A stretch of DNA of 64,000 bases from Bacteroidota bacterium (GTDB lineage: Bacteria; Bacteroidota; Ignavibacteria; Kryptoniales; JAKASW01), in contig JAKAGT010000010.1 in assembly GCA_021825585.1 (NCBI GenBank), positions 1-64,000 on the forward strand. The letters run 5' to 3'. The notes below the pieces were generated by a model that was given only the letters and a program-made list of their open reading frames with translations, made no database searches and had not been told where the DNA came from. Position 1 is the first letter of the stretch. Every line of letters begins with the position of its first letter. Positions 1-8,293 of this stretch are shown piece after piece. A program made the position numbers and the translations under genes.

Positions 1-31
1 TCTGCTTCACTTGCATTCCCTTTTTATCCAT
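1..31 (-). CDS. Start of an unidentified gene running off the left edge
   Basis: Only the first ten codons (MDKKGMQVKQ) are in the window, so no function can be given. The start is credible because an AGGAG box at 40-44 (minus strand) lies 8 bases before the ATG. The gene is divergent from the glycosyltransferase gene, with a short intergenic region holding a 20-bp direct repeat. A chance ATG remains possible. Confidence 0.5.
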   Translation of the reverse strand, partial: MDKKGMQVKQ

Positions 32-71
32 CGCTTGTACTCCTGTTTTTATCCAGAATATACATACAAAC

Positions 72-117
72 TGTAAACGATCTTGTGGAACTTCTTGTGT
101 AAACGATGTTGTGCAAC
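72..117 (+). repeat. Two-copy 20-bp direct repeat between divergent genes
   Basis: TGTAAACGATCTTGTGGAAC at 72-91 is repeated with two substitutions at 98-117, a spacing of 26 bp. It sits between the divergent gene start at 31 and the glycosyltransferase start at 171. It could be a regulator binding site or an accidental duplication. The alternative GTG start of the glycosyltransferase frame at 111 falls inside the second copy. Confidence 0.6.
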
Positions 118-170
118 GCGTCAGATACCCCTTACTCCGAAGGTCCGACATCATTTACTGGCAGAAGAAC

Positions 171-2417
171 ATGAGCACAATTTATATCGACGGTCCGGTA
201 GCTGGTCTAGACTCCGCATCGATAATTAATCGTCATCTTGCTTTAAACCTACAGTCTCTTGGACACCGAATTCTCATCACGCCTGAGAAGGGAAACAGCG
301 TCCCCGTTTACTCAACTGCTTTGGGTCAGCTTGCGCCTCTCATTGCGGACAAGAGGCTTCCCGAAAAGGTGGAGATTAATATTCGAAACGGCTGGCCTCC
401 GGAATTGACGCCGCCACCGGATGGAAAGTGGGTCGTCATCCAGCCGTGGGAATTCGGAAGTCTGCCAAAGAGGTGGGTAGAAGTATTCTCGAGATGTGTC
501 GACGAAGTCTGGGTTCCCAGTGGCTGTGTCCGCGATGTCTACGTCACGAGCGGAGTCCCCTCCGAAAAGGTGTGGGTCGTTCCCAACGGAATAGATCCGA
601 CTGTTTTCCACCCGGGCGCTGCACCTTACCGGCTTAAGACTCAGAAAAAATTCAAATTCCTGTTTGTCGGCGGCGCAATTCCGAGAAAGGGAATCGACCT
701 GCTTCTCGAAGCTTATTCCTCCGTGTTCGATTCCTCCGACGACGTCTGTCTCGTCATAAAAGATATTGGCGCAGACTCTTTCTACAAGGGTATGTCATTC
801 CGAGAAAAGATTGCAGACTTAATGAAACAGCCGCATGCTGCCGCAATTGAATACATGGACACGGAATTGACCGAGTCTGAACTTGCGGGGCTCTATGTGG
901 CTTGTGACGTACTCGTGAATCCGTACCGGGGTGAAGGTTTCGGCATGCCGATTCTCGAGGCCATGGCTTGCGACACACCCACAATGATCACCAATGGTGG
1001 GGCAGCATTGGACTTCTGCAATCAAGGAAACAGCATACTGATAGAGGCATCGGAACAAATCATCGGAAAGAAGGAAGTCTTCGGAATGGAGACAGTTGAC
1101 TTTCCAAAAATTTTCAAGGTCAACATGGAAGACTTCAAGTCGAAATTATGGTGGGCAGCTAAGAACAGGGATCAACTCGAGAGACTCGGTCGCCGGGCGG
1201 GGGCTCCGGTAAGAACTAACTGGACGTGGGCAAAGACTGCGAAGATTGCCGACAGCAGAATACGAAATATTGTCGGTCGGCCGGCGAAGTCGGAAAATGG
1301 ACACAGCGACTATGCCGGTTCACCTGGACAGAGCCAGGGATACGTTTCCACCGACAGCACTGGCCGGAGGATCCATGCCAATCGGGATGGCGGCCCGTTA
1401 GAGCCCGACAAGGACATTCCCGTCGTTCGACAACCCAACGAAAAAGTGGAGAACAAATATCACTACTTTGACAGCAGCGTCTTCCGGGATCTTGCAGGCC
1501 TCATAAGGACACAGTCTGATGGGGAGCGGATCAACGTGGTCAGGAATTTTATGGAGAAGTTCGCGGGGGTTGGGCGGTTCTATGCCCACTTCGGCGGCGC
1601 CGGTGACGCACTGCTACTCCTTTCAACCTTCTACGACGACTCGCCGGAGCAGACAATCGTGAGCATATCTCCATCGCCTGATTCTATCAGAAGTCTATTC
1701 GAAGCATTCCCCCTTCTGAAAAGGGTCTATTTTATTCCTTACCCGGAAGATTTCGTCGCTCATATTCTTCTAAGGAAGCTATTTAACGGCATGCCCGGTT
1801 TCCTCGGCATGGGTACGACCCCGCGCGATCCCTACTACTTTGATGAATGGGGCCGGGTCGACGACCTGACAAAAAATTACTCGGTGAAGAAGAGTCCGGA
1901 TTGGGCCAGGAAATTCTGTGCTAATGCCGATAAGTCTTCAACGATCGTAATACATCCTGTGGGAGGTATTTCCCCCTTAGATAAATCAGTTAGAAAGATG
2001 ATAACTTCTGAAGAGTTAACGGAAATCGTCAGAAGGTTGAATGAGTGGAATGTCACTCCTACACTTATCGGCACACCGGCGGAGGCATCGTACTATCATT
2101 TGGAGAATTTGAAAGTAAATATCAGACGAAGCTACTCCTTCGAGGATCAGATGCGGGTTATCACATCGTGCCGGTTACTTATCGGGGCGGATTCGTGGGC
2201 AAAGACTTTCGCGGCACTTTGCGGCAAACCGGCAATTGTGTTCCATTCCTTACGCGGTGGAACGAGGAGCGGATATACCGAAGTAGGCGACAATATTTTC
2301 CTGAAACCATGGCAAACAATAACTATTGTGAACAACATTACTGAAATGATGAGCGCTTTCCACAATTTGTATGATCTTTCGGATAGAGAGTTCGAACCAC
2401 GACTCACGCAAGGCTGA
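171..2417 (+). CDS. Two-domain glycosyltransferase (GT4 plus GT9-like)
   Basis: Predicted cytoplasmic glycosyltransferase of 748 residues, probably for surface polysaccharide or LPS. The N-terminal half (about residues 1-370) is a GT4/GT-B domain with RKGIDLLLEAY near 172 and the EGFGMPILE (E-x7-E) motif near 253. A hydrophilic linker rich in G, S and D spans about 373-427. The C-terminal part resembles GT9/heptosyltransferase-type domains, with GGAGDALLLL near 470, IHPVGG near 594 and GADSWAKTFAALCGKP near 672. Families and GT-B fold are established knowledge; substrates cannot be told. The frame is open from a GTG at 111, but the ATG at 171 (MSTIYIDG) fits the usual GT4 N-terminus better. 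Neither start has a strong Shine-Dalgarno sequence. Confidence 0.85.
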   Translation: MSTIYIDGPVAGLDSASIINRHLALNLQSLGHRILITPEKGNSVPVYSTALGQLAPLIADKRLPEKVEINIRNGWPPELTPPPDGKWVVIQPWEFGSLPKRWVEVFSRCVDEVWVPSGCVRDVYVTSGVPSEKVWVVPNGIDPTVFHPGAAPYRLKTQKKFKFLFVGGAIPRKGIDLLLEAYSSVFDSSDDVCLVIKDIGADSFYKGMSFREKIADLMKQPHAAAIEYMDTELTESELAGLYVACDVLVNPYRGEGFGMPILEAMACDTPTMITNGGAALDFCNQGNSILIEASEQIIGKKEVFGMETVDFPKIFKVNMEDFKSKLWWAAKNRDQLERLGRRAGAPVRTNWTWAKTAKIADSRIRNIVGRPAKSENGHSDYAGSPGQSQGYVSTDSTGRRIHANRDGGPLEPDKDIPVVRQPNEKVENKYHYFDSSVFRDLAGLIRTQSDGERINVVRNFMEKFAGVGRFYAHFGGAGDALLLLSTFYDDSPEQTIVSISPSPDSIRSLFEAFPLLKRVYFIPYPEDFVAHILLRKLFNGMPGFLGMGTTPRDPYYFDEWGRVDDLTKNYSVKKSPDWARKFCANADKSSTIVIHPVGGISPLDKSVRKMITSEELTEIVRRLNEWNVTPTLIGTPAEASYYHLENLKVNIRRSYSFEDQMRVITSCRLLIGADSWAKTFAALCGKPAIVFHSLRGGTRSGYTEVGDNIFLKPWQTITIVNNITEMMSAFHNLYDLSDREFEPRLTQG

Positions 2418-2705
2418 TGCGCAGTCGTCTGACAGAAAGCTATTTCAGATTCCTTTTCTGATCCTCATTCATCTCGAGTCTTCTCATAAGCTCATTGACA
2501 ACAGCAATCTCAGGGCAACTCCATCTCCGGCTCTGTGCAGGGCCCCGGGTGGACACTGAGCGAATATTTGTCAACCTGTCTCAGATCCGTCGGGAAAGCG
2601 AACCCTGATGCAAATGGACAAACAGTACGGCAATTAGATCATCCAAGAATCAGTCATTGTCTGTCTTCACACTACGGCTTAAATTATATTTAAAAAGGTA
2701 TAAGG

Positions 2706-3825
2706 ATGTTCGAGCCACAGAAGCAGAAGGCCGCCGATTTAAGAACCAGGGTTTACAATCTTCGGAGGTTTCTTTGACGTTGACGGCAAGAAGGAAGCGA
2801 TAGAGAAGCTCCACCAGAAGACACTCGAGCCAGATTTCTGGGATGATAACCGCGCCGCCCAGCAGGTAATGGGGGAATTGAATGATATAAAGGCGTGGGT
2901 AGACGAGTGGGCAGACGCGGCAAAGAACATGGAAGACGCGGCCGCGTTCATCGAGCTGGCCGAGGAATCGGGCGACGAATCGCACGCGGGCGACATAGAT
3001 AGAGAGCTTAGCAGGGCAGAAAAGCTGGTTTCCGACCTGGAATTCAAGAAAATGCTCGGCAACGAAGATGACGACAAGAATGCAATTCTGACGATACACT
3101 CCGGAGCTGGAGGCACCGAGGCGCAGGACTGGTCTCAAATGCTCATGAGGATGTACATCCGCTGGGGTGAGCGCAACGGTTTCAAGATGGAGATTGCCGA
3201 TATTCTCGAGGGCGAAGGCGCCGGAATCAAAAGCGCCACCATCGAGGTAATAGGGAAGTACGCGTTCGGATACCTGAAGGCGGAAAACGGCGTCCATCGG
3301 CTGGTCAGGATATCTCCGTTCGATTCAAATGCCAGAAGACATACGAGCTTCGCTTCCGTGTTTGTTTACCCGGAAGTGGAGGCAGATGTGGAAATCGAGA
3401 TCGATCCCAAAGAGATAAAGCTCGAGACTTTCCGCTCCGGCGGTCATGGGGGACAGAACGTCAATAAGGTCGAAACTGCCGTTAGATTGATCCACATGCC
3501 AACCGGAATAATAGTGGCCTGTCAGCAAGAGCGGTCGCAGTTCCAGAATCGTGAGCGCGCAATGAAGATGCTGCGCTCCAGGCTCTACCAGCTTCGGAAA
3601 GAGGAAGAAGAGGCCAGAAAGAGCGAGATAGAGGGAACGAAGAAGAAGATCGAATGGGGCAGCCAGATTCGCTCCTATGTGTTCCATCCGTACAACATGG
3701 TGAAGGATCACCGTACGGGCGTGGAGACCAGCGACGTACAGGGTGTCATGGACGGCGACCTGGACGATTTCATTCGCGGATACCTGATAGAGTTCGGACT
3801 TGCCGGCGGTGAAAGCGCGAAATAG
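2706..3825 (+). CDS. prfB: Peptide chain release factor 2, expressed by programmed +1 frameshift
   Basis: Release factor 2 ends translation at UGA and UAA. The coding sequence is join(2706..2774, 2776..3825), 372 residues, close to the usual 365. Zero-frame codons from ATG 2706 read [20 protein letters not shown] and then meet an in-frame TGA at 2775-2777. Skipping one base continues into [12 protein letters not shown] and the rest of the protein. Diagnostic motifs are the tripeptide anticodon SPF at about 203-205 and the peptidyl-hydrolysis GGQ at about 248-250. An annotation starting at the first internal ATG (2869) would lose about 55 residues. The LolC/E-like gene follows after 3 bases. 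Confidence 0.96.
2764..2778 (+). promoter_or_regulatory. prfB +1 frameshift site
   Basis: The zero-frame codons CGG AGG TTT CTT TGA C keep the RF2 layout: an internal Shine-Dalgarno GGAGG (2764-2768), then one codon, the slippery CTT and the TGA stop. This matches the E. coli site AGG GGG TAT CTT TGA C in spacing. In the known mechanism scarce RF2 lets the ribosome pause at UGA and shift +1, giving autoregulation. The protein reads cleanly in the +1 frame directly after CTT. Confidence 0.96.
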
Positions 3826-3828
3826 GCA

Positions 3829-5067
3829 ATGCCTTACCCGTATTTCGTAGCTAAACGGCTGCTCCGATCGCGATCGCATAATCGCTTCGTCTCCTTCCTC
3901 ACTTTCTTTGCCACCATAGGACTTGCCATAGGCACTTCAGCGCTCCTGATAACGGTCTCGATATTGAACGGTTTCCAGAAGCAAATCTCGGAGAACGTAT
4001 CCAACTTCACCGCCAACATAGAGATCCGGGGGTTCGAGCAGGTGCCGCTCCCCGGCTATCAGGCGACACTCCGTACGATAGATGGAGTGAAGAATGTCAA
4101 GTCCGCGTCGCCGTTCGTCTCACACGAGGCGATGATCAGAGTCCACAGGACTCATTATGTAAATGCGCCTGAGACTGACGGGATTTTGCTGAAGGGAATT
4201 CTTCCGGGATATGACAACAGCAGCCTGAGAAATGAAATCAGGCAGGGCCGTTACGATCTCTCGGATGCCGGACAGATGAGCCCCCTGATAATAGGAGAGA
4301 AGCTCGCCCGGAGACTGGAAGTCAATGTCGGGGATACTGTCTTCGTGTTCGGGATAGAGGGACTCCCTTCTCCGCTCAACCCGCCGAGAGTCATGTCGTT
4401 TGTCGTGACCGGGATTTATGAAACCGGCATGTCTGAATATGACGACCTATATGGATATACGAACATGAAGTCGGCTTCATACCTCTTTGATATGCCGAGC
4501 GACAACGTGACAGGGTTTGATGTCATGGTAAAAGACATGAAGGAAATCGGCGCGACATCAGACACTTTGCAGAATGTCCTCGGTTACCCTTACTATCCGC
4601 GCACAATGTATCAGATGTATCGCAATCTCTTCGCGTGGATCCAGCTGCAGAAGAAGCCCATCCCGATAATAATAGCATTGATCATCATTGTCGCAACCTT
4701 CAACATCGTCGGGACGCTTCTGATGATCGTGCTCGAGAAAATGAATGCCGTGGGAGTGCTCAAGACGCTTGGTGCAACCCGCGGCGCAATCACCAGGATT
4801 TTTCTGGCACAGGGGGCGTTTATCGGGGCACTCGGGACCTTGTTAGGGAGCGGACTGTCTTACGTCCTGCTCGAGATTCAGAAGAGATACGATGTGATAC
4901 ACATTCCGGGAAATGTGTATTTCATGAATACTGTCCCGGTTTCGATGCATGCCGCTGATTTCATTTTGATCGGCGGCGTCGCATTCACGTTATCGCTTCT
5001 TGCCTCCTATTTGCCGGCACGCGCTGCTGCATCGCTGGATCCACTTGAATCGGTGCGGTTTTACTGA
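3829..5067 (+). CDS. Lipoprotein-releasing ABC permease, LolC/LolE type
   Basis: Inner-membrane permease of 412 residues, probably one of two permease subunits that extract outer-membrane lipoproteins for transfer to the LolA carrier. It has one N-terminal transmembrane segment (about 22-46), a large periplasmic MacB-like domain, and an FtsX domain with three C-terminal segments (about 277-300, 323-345, 373-395). It ends with the typical PARAAASLDPLESVRF tail. The next gene encodes a paralogue of identical length and an ATPase follows, so a LolCDE-like complex is likely. Its stop overlaps the next start by one base (TGATG). MacB-type efflux is a less likely alternative. Confidence 0.85.
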   Translation: MPYPYFVAKRLLRSRSHNRFVSFLTFFATIGLAIGTSALLITVSILNGFQKQISENVSNFTANIEIRGFEQVPLPGYQATLRTIDGVKNVKSASPFVSHEAMIRVHRTHYVNAPETDGILLKGILPGYDNSSLRNEIRQGRYDLSDAGQMSPLIIGEKLARRLEVNVGDTVFVFGIEGLPSPLNPPRVMSFVVTGIYETGMSEYDDLYGYTNMKSASYLFDMPSDNVTGFDVMVKDMKEIGATSDTLQNVLGYPYYPRTMYQMYRNLFAWIQLQKKPIPIIIALIIIVATFNIVGTLLMIVLEKMNAVGVLKTLGATRGAITRIFLAQGAFIGALGTLLGSGLSYVLLEIQKRYDVIHIPGNVYFMNTVPVSMHAADFILIGGVAFTLSLLASYLPARAAASLDPLESVRFY

Positions 5068-6305
5068 TGTCATATTCAAGTTTCGTAGCTCTTCGATATC
5101 TTAAATCGAAGCGTAAAGCAGCTTCGGTCTCAATCATCTCCTGGATATCCCTGGTCGGGGTAATCGTGGGCACCGCGGCACTCGTAATCGTAATTTCGGT
5201 TTTCAACGGCTTCCAGGGGATAGTCACGAACATCCTGGTGAACTTCGACCCGCACATCCGCGTGACGGCAGACGCCGGTCAGTACATACAGAATCCCGAA
5301 AAGGTCCTCGCTCAGGTGCAGAGTCTTGAGGAGGTAAGATCGGCCACCATGTTCCTCAGTGGGAAGGCGATGATTGTTTCGGGAGGAGTAAATAGAGCGG
5401 TAAACATCACGGGTATCGTACCCGAAGGGAATGAACGGATATCGAGCCTGTCGAAGTCGATCGTCCTCGGGCATTTTCTGACTGCGGGAAAAAACAATCA
5501 GATTGTCATCGGACTCTCTCTCGCGGATGCGCTCGGATCGGTAGTCGGAGACTCGATAGCCGTCATCAGCCCGGCAGGCATCGAGCGGAGTCTCACCCAG
5601 TTCTACGAACCGAAGGTAGCGAAATTTGTTGTCACGGGAATTTATCAGTCAAACAATAAGGACTATGACGGTTACTATGCCTTCGTCAATCTCCCGTCAG
5701 CCCAGTATCTCTTCGCCTCTCCTGACAGTGCGCCGTCGCCGGATATGGTGAACGGGATAGATGCAAAGCTCTGGGATATAGGGAAATCCGACCAGGTAAG
5801 AGCTAAGCTCGAGAAGGTGTTAAGCGGGGTTCGCATCGAAACCTGGTATGATCTCCACAAAGACTTGTATCAAATGATGACGATCGAGCGAATCGTGGCT
5901 TACATCGTCCTGTCTCTAATCGTATTGATAGCGGCGTTCAACATTCTTGGCTCGCTTACGATGACCGTAATCGAAAAGCGGAGGGAGATCGGCGTGCTCA
6001 AGGCGATGGGTGCCACGCCGAAGGGAATCACGAAAATCTATCTTCTCGAAGGAATACTGGTAGGAGTGTTCGGAAGCATTCTCGGGCTGATTATCGGTTA
6101 CGGCGTGTGCGAGGCGCAAATCAAGTATCAGTTGTTCAAGCTAGATCCTAACGTTTATATCATTCCGGCACTGCCGGTCTCCATGCGCGTCAGTGATTTT
6201 ATTATCGTTGGGATCATCGCAATTGTGATATGTACGGTCGCGGCGCTGTATCCCGCAAAGAGGGCGGCGAGAATCGACCCGGCAGAAGCCATAAGATGGG
6301 AGTAA
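5067..6305 (+). CDS. Lipoprotein-releasing ABC permease, LolC/LolE type (second subunit)
   Basis: Paralogue of the preceding permease, also 412 residues, with the same layout: N-terminal segment at about 20-45 (SIISWISLVGVIVGTAALVIV), periplasmic domain, three C-terminal segments and a conserved end (PAKRAARIDPAEAIRWE). The motif VIEKRREIGVLKAMGAT is the coupling region typical of FtsX/LolE permeases. Start overlaps the upstream stop by one base, so the two are translationally coupled. Two distinct permeases plus one ATPase imply a heterodimeric LolCE-type exporter rather than a homodimeric LolF type. Which copy is LolC and which LolE cannot be decided from the sequence. Confidence 0.87.
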   Translation: MSYSSFVALRYLKSKRKAASVSIISWISLVGVIVGTAALVIVISVFNGFQGIVTNILVNFDPHIRVTADAGQYIQNPEKVLAQVQSLEEVRSATMFLSGKAMIVSGGVNRAVNITGIVPEGNERISSLSKSIVLGHFLTAGKNNQIVIGLSLADALGSVVGDSIAVISPAGIERSLTQFYEPKVAKFVVTGIYQSNNKDYDGYYAFVNLPSAQYLFASPDSAPSPDMVNGIDAKLWDIGKSDQVRAKLEKVLSGVRIETWYDLHKDLYQMMTIERIVAYIVLSLIVLIAAFNILGSLTMTVIEKRREIGVLKAMGATPKGITKIYLLEGILVGVFGSILGLIIGYGVCEAQIKYQLFKLDPNVYIIPALPVSMRVSDFIIVGIIAIVICTVAALYPAKRAARIDPAEAIRWE

Positions 6306-6311
6306 CCAGGA

Positions 6312-6989
6312 TTGCCAAAGAAGATTATTGAAGCTTCCCAGGTGTGCAAGAGCTACTTCCTCGGTAAGGATGAGCTCAAGGTTCTGAAGGGAATCGACCT
6401 CAGCATAAATGAGGGAGAAATCATAGCGATAATCGGCGCTTCCGGCGCGGGAAAGAGCACACTTCTTCATATACTCGGCACCCTTGACCGCCCGACGAGC
6501 GGAAGCGTGACGTACGACGGAGTCGATATATTCAAACTCAAGGACGAAAAGATCGCGCGGTTCCGAAATCTCCAGATCGGGTTCGTCTTCCAGTTCCATC
6601 ACCTTCTGCCCGAGTTTACCGCTCTCGAAAACACCGCTATGCCGGGAATGATAGCCGGTAAGCGCCTTTCTGAAATGAAGGATACCGCGAAGAAGCTCCT
6701 GTCGGAAGTTGGACTGGCCGAGAGAATGGAACACCGTCCTTCTGAGCTGAGCGGGGGCGAGCAGCAGAGGGTCGCGGTCGCAAGGGCGTTAGTCAATAAT
6801 CCGAAAGTCATCCTGGCAGATGAACCTTCAGGCAACCTGGATTCAGTGAACGCTGAATCTTTGCACGAGCTGATACTACAACTGGCGAAAACGCACAATA
6901 CCACATTCCTTATCGCGACTCACAATGATCATCTGAAAAGCCTTGCGCACCGGGTCGTCAAGATACAGGATGGAGTCCTGATGGAATGA
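6312..6989 (+). CDS. lolD: Lipoprotein-releasing system ATPase
   Basis: ABC ATPase of 225 residues energising the two upstream permeases. Visible motifs are Walker A GASGAGKST (about 38-46), Q-loop in GFVFQFHHLLPEFTALEN, signature LSGGEQQRVAVARAL, Walker B VILADEPSGNLD and the H-loop IATHN. These match the MacB/LolD subfamily. The start is TTG at 6312, 6 bases after the permease stop, with CCAGGA just before it; no ATG is available near the N-terminus. Last gene of the prfB-lol run; the tRNA gene follows 47 bases later. Confidence 0.92.
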   Translation: MPKKIIEASQVCKSYFLGKDELKVLKGIDLSINEGEIIAIIGASGAGKSTLLHILGTLDRPTSGSVTYDGVDIFKLKDEKIARFRNLQIGFVFQFHHLLPEFTALENTAMPGMIAGKRLSEMKDTAKKLLSEVGLAERMEHRPSELSGGEQQRVAVARALVNNPKVILADEPSGNLDSVNAESLHELILQLAKTHNTTFLIATHNDHLKSLAHRVVKIQDGVLME

Positions 6990-7036
6990 ATCTTGGATTT
7001 GAAATTCGCGCGGCTTATTGTTAATTTTTTTGAGAA

Positions 7037-7110
<74 letters not shown>

Positions 7111-7114
7111 CGAA

Positions 7115-7360
7115 ATGTACTATACGTACGTGTTGAGGAGTCTGAAGGACGGGTCTTACTATTACGGATCCGCTGAAGATACCGGAGTTCGGGTGAGACA
7201 ACACAACCGTGGCAAGGTCAGGTACACGAAGGGGCACAGGCCATACGAGCTTCATTACTTGGAGGGATTCTCGACGAAGAGCGAGGCCTTGAAGCGGGAA
7301 AAGTTCTTTAAATCGATTGCAGGTTACAGGTGGCTCAGAGAACAAGGGATAATTCACTGA
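7115..7360 (+). CDS. Small GIY-YIG nuclease, cassette copy 1
   Basis: A protein of 81 residues matching the small single-domain GIY-YIG family (UPF0213/YhbQ-like). TYVLRSLKDGSYYYG holds the two aromatic motifs, followed by an Arg in VRVRQHN and a candidate catalytic Glu in SEALKREK. The ATG lies 4 bases after the tRNA discriminator base and no Shine-Dalgarno sequence is present. Removal of the tRNA by 3' processing would leave a nearly leaderless message. The reading frame is also open upstream through the tRNA, but that part is tRNA, not protein. Differs from copy 2 by one residue (Val for Leu in the VRxRQHN motif). Confidence 0.85.
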   Translation: MYYTYVLRSLKDGSYYYGSAEDTGVRVRQHNRGKVRYTKGHRPYELHYLEGFSTKSEALKREKFFKSIAGYRWLREQGIIH

Positions 7361-7430
7361 TTGTGGGTTCTCCCTCACGAACTCTTCGAGTTCGCGAAGG
7401 ATCCCTTCGGGAAAATCCCACCGTGCTCAC
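7361..7430 (+). repeat. Split T-arm remnant with hairpin insert, copy 1
   Basis: The T-arm 5' strand TTGTGGGTTC (7361-7370) and 3' segment AAATCCCACCGTGCTCAC (7413-7430) copy the tRNA exactly. They are separated by a 42-bp insert at 7371-7412. The insert holds a 7-bp hairpin CGAACTC/GAGTTCG (7378-7394) and a 4-bp hairpin TCCC/GGGA (7402-7412), both with a TTC loop. GTGGG-TTC-TCCCTCAC can form a third. The stretch thus reads as a row of TTC-loop arms resembling the T-arm. Confidence 0.85.
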
Positions 7431-7433
7431 GAA

Positions 7434-7679
7434 ATGTACTATACGTACGTGTTGAGGAGTCTGAAGGACGGGTCTTACTATTACGGATCCGCTGAAGATA
7501 CCGGAGTTCGGCTGAGACAACACAACCGTGGCAAGGTCAGGTACACGAAGGGGCACAGGCCATACGAGCTTCATTACTTGGAGGGATTCTCGACGAAGAG
7601 CGAGGCCTTGAAGCGGGAAAAGTTCTTTAAATCGATTGCAGGTTACAGGTGGCTCAGAGAACAAGGGATAATTCACTGA
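7434..7679 (+). CDS. Small GIY-YIG nuclease, cassette copy 2
   Basis: Tandem duplicate of the gene at 7115-7360 (81 residues, one substitution: VRLRQHN here). It sits 4 bases after a copied tRNA 3' segment (AAATCCCACCGTGCTCA at 7413-7429), so the tRNA-gene spacing is preserved in the second unit. Same family motifs and no Shine-Dalgarno sequence. Near-identity indicates a recent duplication or ongoing homogenisation. Confidence 0.85.
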   Translation: MYYTYVLRSLKDGSYYYGSAEDTGVRLRQHNRGKVRYTKGHRPYELHYLEGFSTKSEALKREKFFKSIAGYRWLREQGIIH

Positions 7680-7749
7680 TTGTGGGTTCTCCCTCACGAA
7701 CTCTTCGAGTTCGCGAAGGATCCCTTCGGGAAAATCCCACCGTGCTCAC
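7680..7749 (+). repeat. Split T-arm remnant with hairpin insert, copy 2 (array end)
   Basis: Same 70-bp arrangement as at 7361-7430: TTGTGGGTTC, the 42-bp hairpin insert, then AAATCCCACCGTGCTCAC ending at 7749. Beyond this the sequence departs (AAGTACTG instead of GAAATG), marking the outer boundary of the array. The region from there to 7882 shows no gene. Confidence 0.85.
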
Positions 7750-7882
7750 AAGTACTGAAGTGGCCGGGAGAAGACGGAAGGATTAAGGGGCGCAGGCGTG
7801 CATCGATCATAGGTTCAAAGTCATGGCTTAGACTTTTCCAATTCCAGAAAAACTCGATTAGCCATTAACCAGGAAGACTGCA

Positions 7883-8149
7883 GTGAAAAAGAAATGTCCG
7901 GATTGCCTTTCTGTTGCTCCGTTTCAGCCAGATTACCCATCTTCCTTCTGGGAAGCGGTCCTGAGTTCTCTACGGATACTCAGAGTCAAGCGGTGCGGGA
8001 ATTGTAACGCCGCTGTTTTTGTGTTGCTCGGTTCAATTCCCACGACAAGAAAGAGGCTAAAGGCCCTCTCGGATAAAGTTTACTGGTACGTGTTCGCATT
8101 CTCGCTCCTTATGGTGGGGTACTTAGTTTACGAGGCAATAATGAATTGA
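7883..8149 (+). CDS. Small zinc-ribbon membrane protein
   Basis: Unrecognised protein of 88 residues. It has two Cys pairs, CPDC (about 5-8) and CGNC (about 38-41), that could form a zinc ribbon, and one C-terminal transmembrane segment (about 68-86). The start is GTG at 7883, preceded by AGGAAG at 7871-7876. A terminator follows about 64 bases after the stop, so it is probably transcribed alone. Membrane-anchored zinc-ribbon proteins of this size are common, and no specific function can be assigned. Confidence 0.7.
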   Translation: MKKKCPDCLSVAPFQPDYPSSFWEAVLSSLRILRVKRCGNCNAAVFVLLGSIPTTRKRLKALSDKVYWYVFAFSLLMVGYLVYEAIMN

Positions 8150-8212
8150 GGAGCAATTTCTTTCAAACAAGTGAAAGAATTGTTCTCCTCCTGATGATTT
8201 AGTTTCCGACGC

Positions 8213-8244
8213 AGCGGCCCGGTTTTCATGAAGGCCGCTTTTTT
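8213..8244 (+). terminator. Rho-independent terminator after the zinc-ribbon gene
   Basis: Perfect 7-bp stem AGCGGCC (8213-8219) with GGCCGCT (8233-8239), a 13-base loop and a T-run (8239-8244). Confidence 0.85.
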
Positions 8245-8293
8245 CGTATATTTTGGCATTGAATTCATTTTGTAGACCTGGAAATCCGGTGCA

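Noticed and set aside
7680-7868. Small plus-strand frame after the second cassette
   Set aside because: It mostly translates the hairpin insert and tRNA remnant; no start signal or recognisable protein.
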